DNA from: Sapria himalayana
Taxonomy: Eukaryota; Streptophyta; Magnoliopsida; Malpighiales; Rafflesiaceae
Direction of reading: 5' to 3'
DNA: 64,000 bases
Assembly (NCBI GenBank): GCA_029783825.1
Contig: JAREIK010012368.1
Span: forward strand, 1-64,000
Of the stretch, positions 40,876 to 54,400 are shown one piece after another; within the stretch, counting starts at the first letter, position 1, and the number at the start of each line of letters is the position of its first letter. The notes beneath the pieces are model-generated. The model had not been told where the DNA came from. It saw only the letters and a list, made by a program, of their open reading frames with translations, and did no database searches. The position numbers and the translations under genes were made by a program.

Positions 40876-42350
40876 TTTGTTATAACTAAATAATTTTTGT
40901 TATTAAAAGTAAATTATTTAAATTATATTTTTCTTCCTCATAATTTATTTTTAATTTATAATTTTATAAAAATAAACTAATAAATAATTAAAATTACTAT
41001 TTAAAATTATAATGAATACAAATAAAATAGAGATTTATTATTAATTATTTAGGATATAGTAGTTTAATGGTTTAAGTATTTAGGTGTTTTGGGGTTAGTG
41101 ATTTAAGTGTTTAGGCCATTAGTGATTTATAGTTTTTATTTAAAGAATGAAAAAATAAAAAATTTAATTTTTTGATTTTTTTAATTTTTGAAGGTTATAA
41201 TCTTTGAAATTATAATAATTTTTAATTTTTTTTAAAATATGAATATATTATTCAGTAATAATAATCTAAATAATTATATATAATCTAAACTCAATATAAA
41301 TAATTCTATTAATAGATATTATAATAATGATCAATAAAAAATTAATAAACTATTATTAATAAGAATGATATAAATTAAAATATAATTGCAAAATCTAAAA
41401 TGATTCAAAATAAAATTAAAATATGTTACTAAATAATAAATTTTTGTTTTTAAAATTTTGCCTCTTTTTATAAGGATATATATTTTTTGATGAAAAATAA
41501 ATTATTTAAATTATATATGTCTCACTAATAATTTATTTTGTAATTAATAATTCTATAAAAATAAACTGATAAATAATTAAAAAAAATGTTTAAAATTATA
41601 CTTAATAAAAATTAAATTGAGATTTATGATTTTTTATTAATGTACACCTGTTTAATAGTTTAAGTATTTAAAGGTTTTGTCGTTTAGAAGTTTATCAATT
41701 TATGCTTTTAGGAATTTAGTGATTTATAGGTTTAATATAAATAATAAAATAAAAAAATTGTAATTTTTCTCATTTTCATAGATTATAACATTTGGAAATA
41801 TAATAATATTTAAAATTTTTTGAAATGTGAATACAATATTTTGTTATAATAATATTAATAATTATATATCATATAAATTCAATATAAACAATTTTATTGA
41901 TAGATAATATAATAATGATCAAATTTAAATTAATAAACTATTAATTAAAAGATTGATATTAATTAAAAAATATTTATAAAACCTAAATTGATTCAAAATT
42001 AAAGTAAAATAGTTTATTGGATAATAATTTTTAAATTTTTACTTCTTTTATAAGCATACATATTTTTTGATTAAAAATTAATTAATTAAAATATATATGT
42101 CTCTCACATAATTTAATTTGTAATAAATATTTCTATAAAAATAAACTAATAAATAATAAAAATGAATATTTAAAATTATAATAAATAAAAATTAGATTTA
42201 TTAATTATTAAGTAGTATATAGTGGTTTTGGTTTATGTATTTTGGTATTACGAGGTTTAAGAGTTTACTAATTTAACTGTGCATGTATTTAGTGGTTTAT
42301 AGGTGTTATTTAAAAAAAATATCAAAAAATTTATTTTTTTTTATTTTTTG

Positions 42351-42382
42351 ATATTTTCAGAGGTTATAACCTCTGAAAATAT
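42351..42382. repeat. Satellite palindrome with paired base changes (CAGAGG/CCTCTG)
   Basis: A perfect 32-bp palindrome in which the usual CAAAGG...CCTTTG is CAGAGG...CCTCTG. Both arms changed at the paired position, so symmetry is kept. Confidence 0.88.
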
Positions 42383-42820
42383 AATAATTTTAAAATTTTA
42401 TTAAAATGTGAATAAAATATTTAGTAAAAATAATCATTATAATTATATCTAATATAAACTAAATTTAATTAATTTTATTGATAGATATGATATCAAATAT
42501 CAAAAAATAAATTAATAAACTATTATTAATATGATAGATATAAATTAAAATTTAATTACTAAACCAAAAATGATTCAAAATCAATGTAAAATTTATTACT
42601 AAATAATAATTTTTTGTTTTTAAATTTTTACTTCTTTTTATCAGATTATATTTTTTTTATTAAAAGTAAATTATTAATATTATATTTGTCTGACTAATTA
42701 ATTATTTTGTAATTAATATTTATATAAAAAATAAACTAATAAATATTTAAAATTAATATTTAAAATTATTATTTAAAATTATAATGAATATAAATTAAAA
42801 TGAGATTTAAGATTTATTAT

Positions 42821-43416
42821 TGCTTTATATGTAAATTATTTTTTGATAATCTGATTGTATAACCAAATATTTATTCTTTTTTAATATTTTCATGTGAGTG
42901 GAGTAAAGGAAATATTAAGAGTCTAGGGATGCAGCAGTAGTACAATAACTAAGGTCTCGTTGATCGGACAGCGGGCCGAAATTCGAGCAGAGCCTGACCC
43001 ATCTCATGATCCAACCCACTCCGGTTAAATGAACTCAGAGAAATTTTAATATAAAATGTTTTATAATTTTATTTTTGGGTGGCTCTTTTTAGAACCGTGA
43101 AACTGTTCATCGTCTCTCTCTCTTCTCTCTGTGTGATTTATCGTGACTATTCTGTGTGTTGCATACTGTAAGACATTTTTGTTGCTTTAATCTGTAACGC
43201 ATAAGCATTTTCTAGTAGATTTAGCTAGTCGTACTGAGCGACTAGCGAACCATGTTATATAGTCGTACTGAACCACATTTTCTAGTAGATTTATTTGTCA
43301 TTTTTTGATTCTATCATGGATGGTTGCTGAATTGGGATATATATATTGCTTGTTTTCTGTTGTTTCTGTGTTTATGTATCTCAATCTCACTACCATAGAA
43401 GCATAATTGCCCAACA
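42821..43416. mobile_element. Probable solo LTR of an LTR retrotransposon
   Basis: A 596-bp stretch of non-satellite sequence begins TGCTTTATATG and ends GCCCAACA. It is flanked by ATTAT at 42816-42820 and again at 43417-43421. Removing it and one ATTAT restores the text expected for an inverted satellite unit (GATTTATTATATATGG), as seen in reverse complement near 7.5 kb. TG...CA ends plus a 5-bp duplication are the signature of an LTR left after recombination of a full element. The interior has a CT-rich run (43111-43130) and no ORF. Read on the minus strand it opens TGTTGGGC, a common plant LTR start, so minus is the likelier orientation. The terminal inverted repeat is only TG/CA, and no partner copy is present to confirm it. 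Confidence 0.72.
43224..43246. repeat. Inverted repeat inside the solo LTR
   Basis: GCTAGTCG, a 7-base spacer TACTGAG, then CGACTAGC. The arms are exact over 8 bp. TAGTCGTACTGA recurs about 33 bp downstream, and TTTTCTAGTAGATTTA is repeated on both sides (about 43208 and 43277). Confidence 0.8.
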
Positions 43417-44452
43417 ATTATATATGGTATACCGATTTAAAGGATCGATTATTTATGGGTTTTTTCGTTTAGTTGTTTAGCAATTTATGTTTTTAGGAAT
43501 TTAGTGGTATATGGGTTTTATTTATATAATAAAAATAAAAAATTTTTTTTTTGATTTTTTTAGATTTTTTTAGATTTTTTTAGATTTTCAAAGGTTATAA
43601 CCTTTAAAAATAAAATAATTTTTAAAATCTTTTGAAATGTGAATACCATGAATATTATATTAATCTTATTAATTATAAATCATATAAATTCAATATAAAT
43701 AATTATAATGATAGATATTCTAATAATGATCAAAAATTAAATTAATAAACATTTATTAACCATATAAATATTAATTAAAATATATTTAAACAACACAAAA
43801 TAATTCAAAATCAAATAAAAATATATTACTAAATAATAATATTTAATTTTTAAAATTTTCAATCTTTTTATAATCTTATATTTTTTTATGATTAAAAATA
43901 TATTATTTAAATAATATATGTTTCACTTGAAATTTAATTTGTAATTAATTTTTCTAAAAAATTAAAATATAAATAATAAAATGAATATTTAAGATTATAA
44001 TAAATAGAAATAAAAAAGAGATTTATTATTTATTAAGTAGTATACAGATGTTATAAGGTGTATGTATTTAGGGGTTTCGGGTTTTATGAGCTACTGATTT
44101 AAGTAACTAAACATTTAGTGGTCTATAAATTTTATTTAAAAAAGAAATAACAAAAAATTTATTTTTTGTATTCTTTCTCATTTTTTAAGATTATAACGTT
44201 TGAAAATATAATAATTTTTAAATTAAAAATAAATTAATTAAAATATATATGTCGCTCTCATAATTTGATTTGTAATAAATATTTCTATAAAAATAAACTA
44301 ATAAATAATTAAAATGAATATTTAAATTTATAATAAATAGAAATAAAAATTTGATTTATTAATTATTAAGTAGTATATAGCAGTTTAATGGTTTATGTAT
44401 TTAGGCATTACGGGGTTTTGGAGTTTACTGATTTAACTTTATATGCGTTTAG

Positions 44453-44649
44453 TAGGGCTGCTTATGGGACTCAATTCGCGACCCGACCCGAAGTCTTGTC
44501 CCAAAAGAATCTGGACTGAGAAAAATTCGTTGACTTTGACTTTTCCCGTCCCATTCTATCACATATTTTTTCTTTTGGGATGGTTCTGGATCTAAAGCAA
44601 TATCCATCCCGAGAACCATCGCATCCTAAAAAACTGATACTAGAACTAA

Positions 44650-44698
<49 letters not shown>

Positions 44699-47600
44699 CA
44701 TAAAGATGCCACCAATTCCGCAACTACCCATTCAATTCCGACGCACCTATTGCTATTCCGACGAGTTCCAAGCCACCTCACGCCATTCTAGCCGCGTTCA
44801 GTTAGGTTCAGCCCTTGTTCGTCACACTTCTGGTTGCCTCCACTGTGTCTCAGATGCCACCAGCCTTTTGTTTTGTTTTTCTGACGAGAATTGAGTGATT
44901 AAATATTATTATTATGTGTCTCAGTCAGTTTTGTTGAGTATTGGTTGTGGTGTTGTGGTTGTGCCGAATGAGTGGGCTGAATGTGTAACAGTCAGTTTTG
45001 TAGAGCTTGCTTGTTTGAAATATTTATATGTATTTATGCTTAACATATCATATTAATTACTAGCAATGAAGATGGCACAATCTAACATTAAACAAAAAAT
45101 ACAATAATTTGAAGATGATCACATCTCAAATGATCTGAGTAATGGTAAATCCAATCATCATTTTTTCATGAACCCTACTATTGTTACAACAGGTTCTTCA
45201 ATTCCAATTGTAAAAGAAAGACAAGGTACATCTGAACCTCAAACTCACAAAAAGTATAAGTCTGCTATTAGGAAAACTTATGAGATATTAGTTGATTCAG
45301 AGAGAAATGAAACTTGTAGGGCAGCTTGTATATGGTGTAGGAATGAATATTTGGCAAAAAGTGATCAAGGTATTTTGGTTATATGGAAATACTTGAGATA
45401 TACTTTTAGTAAACTTCCACATAAAAAAGAAGTAATACAAGCTCGCAAAGGTAAAGACAAGTCATAATCTTTGTTGAGTTTCACTAAAGGTACTAGTTTA
45501 GAGGATAACAAATTAACTTGTTGGCAATTTGATCAACATCTAGTTAGGGAGGCTTTGGTGAAAATGATGATAAAAGATGAATTGCCTTTTTGTTTTGTTG
45601 AGAGGGATGAGTTTAAGAAGTTTTGTGAAGTTAGTGTGCCTCAATTTAAAATTCCATCTAGGCACTCTATATTGAGAGATTATTTTTCTTTGTTTGTGAA
45701 GGAAAAGAAGAAATTATTTGATAGCATATCATCTCATTATTGTAGAGTTTCATTGACTACCGACACTTGGACTAACATTCACAATTTGTCTTATATTTGT
45801 TTGACTGTTCATTTCATTGATTCTCAATGGAATATGCATAAAAGGATTTTAAACTTTTGTGTAATTTAAAGTCATTCTAGAGTTAATATTAGAAATGCAA
45901 TTGAGTTTTCCATGAATGAATGGGGTTTGAGAAAGTTGATGTGCATTAGTGTTGACAATGCATAAAATAATGATGTTGCAGTTGAACAATTGAAAAAAAG
46001 GCTTGTGAAGAAAAGTGTTGTACCTTTGAGAGGCGAGCATTTTCATATGATATGTTGTTATCATATCCTAAACATAATTGTTAGAGATGGCATTTCAGTA
46101 GTTGAGGGTACTATTCAAAAAATTAGAGGTGTGGTGAAATATGTGAGGAGTAGTCTTAAAAGATTAGATATGTTTAAGTTATGTGTTGAAGAAGCAAACT
46201 TGATATATGGATCTTCATTGCAATTAGATTGTCCTACAAGATGGAATTCAACTTATTTGATGCTACAAATTGATTTAAAATATCAAAAAGAATTTGATAA
46301 GTTGGAGGACAAAGACAAAATGTTTTTGAAGGAGTTTGATTCAAATGTTTCAACTGAGAGAGACTAAACAAACGCCAAAATTTTGTTTCGTTTCTTGAAA
46401 ACTTTTTATGAGGTAACATTATAATTTTTTTGGCTCATAATATTCTACCTCTAGTGTTTTTTTTCATGAGAATATTTAAATTTTGAAAAAAATGAGCTTT
46501 GTGAAAATAGTACAGAAACAATGGTGTCTGGAATGGGTATGAAAATGTGGCATAAATTCAACAAATATTGGGGTTCTCTTCAGTCAACAAATATTATGAT
46601 TTTTGTAGCAGTAGTGTTGGATCCTAGATATAAGCTCAAATATCTCATGGTTTAGTACCCTTAGCATTATGGACAGGAATTTGCTAAAATTTTGGTTAAA
46701 AAGGTTATAAAAGCTTTAAATGAGATAATAGATGATTATAAACATTTAAATTAAGATAAATCAAAAGAAGATGATTTCTCTTTTATTGTGTTGAAGAAAA
46801 ATGATTATTTCTTTGATGGTAGTGATATTTATGTTGATGATTATTTTGTTGAATTGGAGAAAGAACATGAAGTTGCAGCTTTGGAACATTTGGATAGGTA
46901 CTTGGAGGGCAAACTTGAAAAAACTAGAATTGTTTTTGATCTTCTAAACTGGTGGAAGGTAGATGAGGTTAGGTATCCTTCTTTGGAAAATGTAGCAAGA
47001 AATGTATTTGCTCTCCAAGCATCTACTATGGCCTATGAATCTACATTTAGCACTGGGGGGAGAACTTTAGATAAATTTAGGAGTTCTTTAACACCTATTA
47101 CAGCTGAAGTTTTCATATGTCTACAAGATTGGTTGAGAAGCTCAAACAAACCTATTGAAATTAAAGAATTAGTTCAAGACCTTGAAGATAATGAATCATG
47201 TTAGTATACAAATCATGTAAATTTTAATTTCACTTTTACTTATTTTATTCATTCAATTTAATAAAAATATGGTTTATTTACAATTTTCAGAAGGGTCACA
47301 AGATCCAAATATTTTTCCAACTATAGTAGGCCAACTAAATTTGGAATGGGTGTATTAAATTTTATAAGGTAATATTTTGTTTTTTATTACTCTTTCATCT
47401 TAGAAATTTATGTCTACATGATTAACACGTTTTCATCTTTGGTTTTCCTTCTATCGTGGAGGAAGAAAAGGGAGGAGTTGTAGAAGAGATAATTAATTGG
47501 CTTTGGATTTTCGTTGCTGTTCCGGGACGGACCTTTGAAATGATTATTATCATTGTTGTTATATTAAGCTGCCTAAATTTAGCAATTACTTAAGTAGTAA

Positions 47601-48153
47601 TTGCTGCTACAAATATTTGTGGTCATCTTTAGCTATTCCTTAATATTTTAAGTAATTATTTAAAAAATGTAGTATTGCAATTATGGTTAACTTTCACTCG
47701 GCTGAACAAAGCCAACTTGTGACAAAACAAAGAACCAAATTAAGCACACAACTCAGTCCCGTTCTATTTAACATTTCTATCCTTTTCCGCACATCAAAGC
47801 TTTTGACAAGGCAATGGAACTCATTTGCGGTATTCAACCTATTTGTCAAAACAAAATTGTCTCAATTTGAGTTTGAAAGATACATAACTAAGGAATGATA
47901 AATGGTACAACAAAAGGTTTCTACATCAACTAACTTGGCCGGTTTGAAGAAAATAAATTGAAAAAAAATGTTCGAACTCCATTTCATCCCCGAACCATTT
48001 TATCCTACCCAAAATCCCCGATCTCCGTCCCATCCTGTCCCGATATTTTCAACCTATGAGATGGGTGTGGATCTTCAAAAAAAAATCTCCGAACTGTAGG
48101 AAGGGACTCTAGATTTGTAATCCCTATCCCGTCCCGTCCCATGAGAACCCCTA
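44453..48153 (+). mobile_element. hAT (Ac-like) DNA transposon, copy C, defective
   Basis: The element is 3701 bp with termini TAGGGCTGCTTATGGGA (44453-44469) and TCCCATGAGAACCCCTA (48137-48153). Target duplications are GCGTTTAG (44445-44452) and GCATTTAG (48154-48161), which are CTAAACGC and CTAAATGC in satellite orientation. It lies in opposite orientation to A, B and D, as does the satellite around it. It has a single BED/core unit, without the internal duplication. A (TA)n tract of about 44 bp lies at 44651-44694. The flank CATATAAAGTTAAATCAG, in reverse complement, is shared with copies A and B. Confidence 0.95.
45066..47204 (+). pseudogene. hAT transposase pseudogene (copy C)
   Basis: This is the most linear copy and the best for reading the family order. 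The start is ATG at 45066. The BED finger (CIWC) is in 45168-45467, the core N-terminus with LTTDTWTN in 45471-45869, and the VDNA motif near 45950. HMICCYHILN...PTRWNSTYLML is in 45990-46367, the NKYWG and LDPRYKLKYL motifs near 46560-46650, and the dimerisation domain with FSTGGRTLDKFRSSLTP in 46788-47204. Stops include TAA at 45105-45107 and 45465-45467, TAA after CVI near 45867, TAA after DNA near 45962, and TAG at 46653-46655 and 46662-46664. Reading also fails just after 46367. The Trp of PTRWNSTY and the first Asp are kept here, unlike in copies A and B. It is a pseudogene. Confidence 0.93.
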
Positions 48154-51100
48154 GCATTTAGTGGTTTATATGTTTTATTTAAAAAATAAAATAACAAAAA
48201 ATTTATTTTTATTATTTTTTTATATTTTCAAAGGTTATAACCTTTGAAAATATAATAATTTTTAAATTTTTTTCAAATGTGAATACAATATTTTTGTTAT
48301 ACTACTCATTATATTTATATACTATATAAATTCAATATAAGCAATTTTATTGATAAATATTCTAATAATAATCAAAAAATAAATTAATAACCCATTAATA
48401 ATAACATAGATATTAATTAAATTATAATTACAAAACTTAAAATGATTCAGAAGCAAAAAAAATATATTACTATATAATAATTTATTGTTTTTGAATTTTT
48501 TCTTCTTTTAATAAGTTTATCTATATTTTTTTAATTAAAAATAATTTATATAAATTATATTTGTCTAACTCATAATTTATTTTCTAATTAATATTTAAAT
48601 ATAAATAAACAAATAAATAATTAAAAATAATATTTAAAATTATAATTAAAAAAATGAGATTTATTATTGATTATTTATTATTTAGGGATACCGGTTTAAT
48701 TTAAATTAGATCCGTCTCACTAATAATTTATTTTGTAATTAATATTTTTATAAAAATAAACTGATAAATAATTAAAAAAAATTGAAAATTATATTGAATA
48801 AAAATTAAAATAAGATTTAAGATATATTATTATTGTATACCAGTTTAATAGTTTAAGTATTTAGAGGTTTTGTCGTTATGAGTTTAGCGATGTATGTTTC
48901 TAGGCTTTTAGTGGTTTATAATTTTATATAAAAAGATAAAATAACAAAAAAAAAATTCTATAATTTGTTATCATTTTCATAGGTTATAACCTTTGAAAAA
49001 ATAATAATATTTACAATTTTTTGAAATGTGAATACAATATTTTGTTTTAATATTATAAATAATTATATATCATATAAATTCAATATAAATAATTTTATTT
49101 ATAGATAATATAATAATTATAAAAATTAAAATTAATAAACTATTAAAAAAAGATAGATATTAATTAAAAAATATTTACAAAACCCAAATTGTTCAAAATT
49201 AAAGTAAAATATATTATTGGATAATAATTTTTAATTTTTAAATTTTTACTCCTTTTATAAGCATATATTATTTTTGATTATAAATAAATTAATTAAAATA
49301 TATATGACGTTCTCATAATTTAATTTGTAATAAATATTTCTATAAAAATAAACAAATAATAATTAAAATGAATATTTAAAATTATAATAAATAGAATAAA
49401 AATTAGATTTATTAATTATTAAGTAGTATATATCAGTTTACTGGTTTGTGTATTTAGGCATTACGAGGTTTAAAAGTTTACTGATTTAACTGTGTTTGCA
49501 TTTAGTGGTTTATAGGTTTTATTTAAGAAAAAAAATAAAAAAAAACTTTTTTTTATTATTTTTTGATATTTTCAAAGTTTATAACCTTTGAAAATATAAT
49601 AATTTTTAAAATTTTTTCAAAAGTGAATAAATATTTATTTATAATAATCATAAATGTTATATATCATATAAATTCAATATAAACAATTTTTTTGATAGAT
49701 ATTCTAATAATTATCAAAAAATAAATTAAAAATCTATTATGAATAAAATTAATATTACTTAAAATATAATATCAAAACCTAAAATGATTCAAAAGCAAAG
49801 CAAAATATATTACTTAATAATAATTATTTATTTTTAAATTTTTATTCTTTTTATAAGCTTATCTATTTTTTGATGAAAAATAATATTTATAAATTATATT
49901 TTTAACTCATAATTTATTTTATAATTAATATATCTATATAAATAAAAAACTAAACAATCAAAATAAATTTTTTAAATTAAAATGAAAACATATAAAAATG
50001 AGATTTATTAATTATTATTTAGGGGATACCTTTTAAAACGATTATCTATATAGGGGTATCGGTTTTTTGTAGTTTTGTGATTTAAGTGTTTAGGCATTTC
50101 GTGATTTATAGGTTTTATTTAAACAATGAAATAAAAAAATATATTTTTTTTTGTTTTTTCACATGTTCAAAGGTTATAATATTTGAAAATATAATAATTT
50201 TAAAATTTTTTTCAAAAGTGAATACAATATTTAGTTATAATAATTATTAAATCAATATATCATATAAATTAAATATAAATATTTTTAATGATAAATATTC
50301 TAATAATGATCAAAAATAAATTAATAATCTATTATTACTAAGTTAGATATCAATTAAAATATAATTACAAAACCTAAAATGATTCAGAAACAACGTAAAA
50401 TATATTACTACATAATAATTTATTGTCTTTAATTTTTTTCTTCTTTTAATAAGTTTCTCTATATTTTTTTTGTTAAAAAATAATTTATATAAATAATATT
50501 TTTATAACTTATAATTTATTTTGTATTTAATATTTATTTAAAAATAAACATATAAATAATTAAAATGAACATTTAAAATTATTATGAAAAAAATAAAAAT
50601 GAGATTTATTATTTATTTTTTAGGATATACGTGTTTAAAAAAATTTATCTATTTAGGGTTTTCGAGATTTAAAAGTTATTTATTTAAGTATTTAGGTATT
50701 TAATGGTTTATAGCTTTTATTTAAACAATGAAATAACAAAAAATTTACTTTTGATATTTTTTCAAAATTTAAAATGTCATAACATTTGAAAATATAATAA
50801 TTTTAAAATTTATTAAAAATGTGAATATAATATTTAGTAATAATAATTTTTATAACTGTATATAATATAAAATAAATATAAACAATTTTATTGATAAATA
50901 TTATATCAATTATCAAAAAATTAATTAATAAACTATTATTAATATGATAGATAAATTAAAATATAATTTAAAAACCTAAAATGATTCAAAATCAAAGTAA
51001 AATTTATTACTAATAATAATTTTTTTAGTATTTGGATCATTTTATATTCTTATATATTTTTTTGATGAAAAATATATTATTTAAATTATATTTGTATCAC

Positions 51101-51430
51101 TCATAATTTATTTTTTAATTAATATTTCTATAAATTATTTAAATTGTATTTAAGGTTTACGAGTTTAAAGGTTTAGGTATTTAGGGGCTTCGGGGTTTAG
51201 GAGTTTAGAAATTTATGTATTTAGGCATTTAATGGTTTATGAGTTTTATCTAAACAATGATATATAACAAAAAATTTATTTTTGTTATTTTTTCTGATTT
51301 TTGAAGGTTATAACCTTAGAAAATATAATAATTTTTAAATTTTTTTTATGTGAATTCTATATTTAGTTATGATAATCTTAATAATTATATATCATGTTAA
51401 TTCAATATAAACAATTATATTGATAGATAT
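48154..51430 (-). repeat. AT-rich satellite array, block 7 (inverted)
   Basis: Inverted units resume with GCATTTAGTGGTTTATA directly after hAT copy C. The palindrome at 48221-48254 is the longest seen. A composite subtype junction lies near 48690-48715. The strand flips to forward near 51431 within AGATATAAATTAAATTAAACC, which resembles that composite junction. No gene is visible. Confidence 0.9.
48221..48254. repeat. Longest perfect satellite palindrome (34 bp)
   Basis: The arm TATATTTTCAAAGGTTA is followed by its exact reverse complement. It lies 60 bp beyond the right target duplication of hAT copy C, the same distance and side as the palindromes beside copies A and B when orientation is allowed for. 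Confidence 0.9.
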
Positions 51431-54400
51431 AAATTAAATTAAACCAGTATACCCTAAATAATAAATAATAAATCTCATTTTTCATTATAATTTTAAATAT
51501 TCATTTTAATTATTTATTTGTTTATTTTTATATAAATATTAATTAAAAAATAAATTATGAGTTAGACAAATATAATTTATGTAAATTATGCTTTGTAATT
51601 ATATTTTAATTGATATTTATCTTATAAATAATAGATTATTAATTTATTCTTTGATCATTATTAGAATATTAATCACTAAAATTGTTTATATTGAATTTAT
51701 ATGATATATAAATATCATGATTATTATAACAAAATATTGAATTCGCTTTTGAAAAAAATTATAAAATTATGATATTTTCAAAGGTTATAACCTTTGAAAT
51801 TATCATAAATAATAAAAATAAATTATTTGTTATTTTATTTTTTTAATAAAACCTATAAACCACTAAATGCATACACAATTAAATTAGTATACTCCTACAC
51901 CCTAAAATACCTAAATACATAAACCATTAAACTACTATATAATACATAATAATTAATAAATCTAATTTTTATTTCTACTTATTATAATTTTAAATATTCA
52001 TTTAATTATTTATTAGTTTATATTTATAGAAATATTTATTACAAAATAAATTATAAGTAAGACAAATATAATTTAAATAATTTATTTGTAATCAAAAAAT
52101 ATATATACACTTATAAAAGAAGTAAAATTTAAAAATTAAAAATTATTATTCAGTAATATTTTTTACTTTAATTTTGAATCAATTTGGGTTTTGTAAATAT
52201 TTTTTAATTAATATTTATCTTATTATTAATAGTTTATTAATTTAATTTTTGATCATTATTATAATAACTATCAATAAAATTGTTTATATTGAATTTATAT
52301 GATTTATGATTATTAATAATATTACAACTAAATATTGTGTTCACATTTTAGAAAATTTTAAATCTCAAAACCATTAAACTGATATACATTAATAATAAAT
52401 CATAAATCTCATTTTAATTTTTATTCAGTATAATTTTAAATTTTTATTTTAATTATTTATCAGTTTATTTTTATAGAAATATTAATTACAAAATAAATTA
52501 TTATTGAGACAGATATAATTTAAATAATTTATATTTCATCAAAAAAATATAAGCATATAAAAATAGGCACAATTTTAAAAACAAAAATTTATTATTTAGT
52601 AAAATATTTTATTTTGATTTTGTATCATTTTAGATTTTGCATTTATATTTTAATTTATATCATTCTTTTTAATAATAGTTTATTAATAATTTATTGATCA
52701 TTATTATAATATCTATTAATAAAATTATGTATATTAAGTTTACATTATATATAATTATTAAGATTATTATAACTAAATATTATATTCACATTTTAAAAAA
52801 ATCAAAAATTATTATATTTTCAAAGTTTATAACCTTCAAAAATTAAAAAATAAGAAAAAATTAAATTTTTTGTTTTTTCATTATTTAAATAAAAACTATA
52901 AATCACATGAGGCAAAAAAAATTAAATCACTAAACTCAAAAACACCTAAACACCTAGACCATTAAAACTGTATATCTTGAATAATAATTAATAAATCTCA
53001 CTTTTATTTGTAATCATTTTATTTGTATTATTTATTTTAATATTCATTTTAATTATAAATTACAAAATATATTATGAGGAAGACAAATAAAATTTAAATT
53101 ATATACTTTTAAGAACAAAAAATATAAACTTATAAAAAGAAGAAAAACATCAAAAATATTATTATTTAGTAATTTATTTTACTTTGCTTATTAATAAATT
53201 TAGGTTTTACAAATATATTTTAAATAATATCTATCTTATTTATAATTGTTTATTAGTTTATTTTTTGATCATTAATATAATATCTATCAATATAATTGTT
53301 TATATTGAATTTATATGATATATAATTATTATTATTATCATAATTAAATATAGTATATACATTTAAAAAAATTTAAAAATTGTTATATTTTCTAAGGTTA
53401 TAAATTTCAAAATTGAGAAAAAATAACAAAAAATAAATTTTTTATTATATCATTGTTTAAATAAAACTTATAAACCATTAAATACCTAAACACATAAATC
53501 TCTAAACTTTTAAACCACGAAGCCCCTAAATACTTAAACCTTTAAACTCGTAAACCTTAAATATAATTTATATAATTTATTGAAATATTAATTACAAAAT
53601 AAATTATGAGTGATACTAATGTAATTTAAATAATTTATTTTTTATCAAAAAAATATATAATCTTATAAAATGAGGCAAAAAATAAAAAACAAAAATTATT
53701 ATTTAGTAATAAATTTACATTGATTTTTAATCATTTTAGTTTTTGTAATTAAATTTTAATTTATATCTATCATATTAATAATAGTTTATTAATTTAATTT
53801 TTGATAATTGATATAATATCTATCAATAAAATTGTTTATATTTAGTTTATATTATATATTGTTATAATAATTATTATTACTAAATATTGTATACACATTT
53901 TTAAAAAATTTTAAAATTATTATTTTTTCAAAGGTTATAATCTTTGAAAATTTGAAAAAATATAAAAAATAATTTATTTGTTATTTCATTGTTTAAATAA
54001 AATCTATAAATGACTAAATGCCTAAATACTTAAATGAATAACTTCTAAATCTCGAAAACCCTAAATACATAATTTCTTTAATTAGATATATCCTAAATAA
54101 TAAACAATAAATCTCATTTTTATTTTTTTCATTATAATTTTAAATATTCATTTTAATTATTTATTTGTTTATTTTTATATAAATATTAATTACAAAAAAA
54201 ATTATGAGTTAGACAATTATAATTTATATAAATTATATTTCATCAAAAAAAATATAGATAATCTTATTAAAAGAAAAAAGAATTTAAAACAAAAAATTAT
54301 TATATAATAATATAATTTGCTTTGCATTTGAATCATTATTTGTTTAGTAATTATATTTTAATTGATATTTATCTTATTAATAATAGATTATTAATTTATT

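Larger units (their letters stand above)
40876..44452 (-). repeat. AT-rich satellite array, block 6 (inverted)
   Basis: Inverted units, interrupted by the TG...CA insert at 42821-43416. A palindrome with paired changes lies at 42351-42382. A 10-bp minisatellite TAGATTTTTT, three to four copies, lies at about 43555-43590 just before a palindrome core. The block ends with the octamer strand reading GCGTTTAG, the left target duplication of hAT copy C. No gene is visible. Confidence 0.9.

Noticed and set aside
42900..43100. GC-richer part of the 42821-43416 insert as a captured gene exon or SINE
   Set aside because: I found no ORF, no tRNA-like promoter boxes and no A-tail. The TG...CA ends with a 5-bp duplication fit a solo LTR better.
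44471..44894. ORFs containing runs of Tyr-Ile in copy C
   Set aside because: The Tyr-Ile runs are translation of the (TA)n tract, with subterminal transposon DNA on either side.
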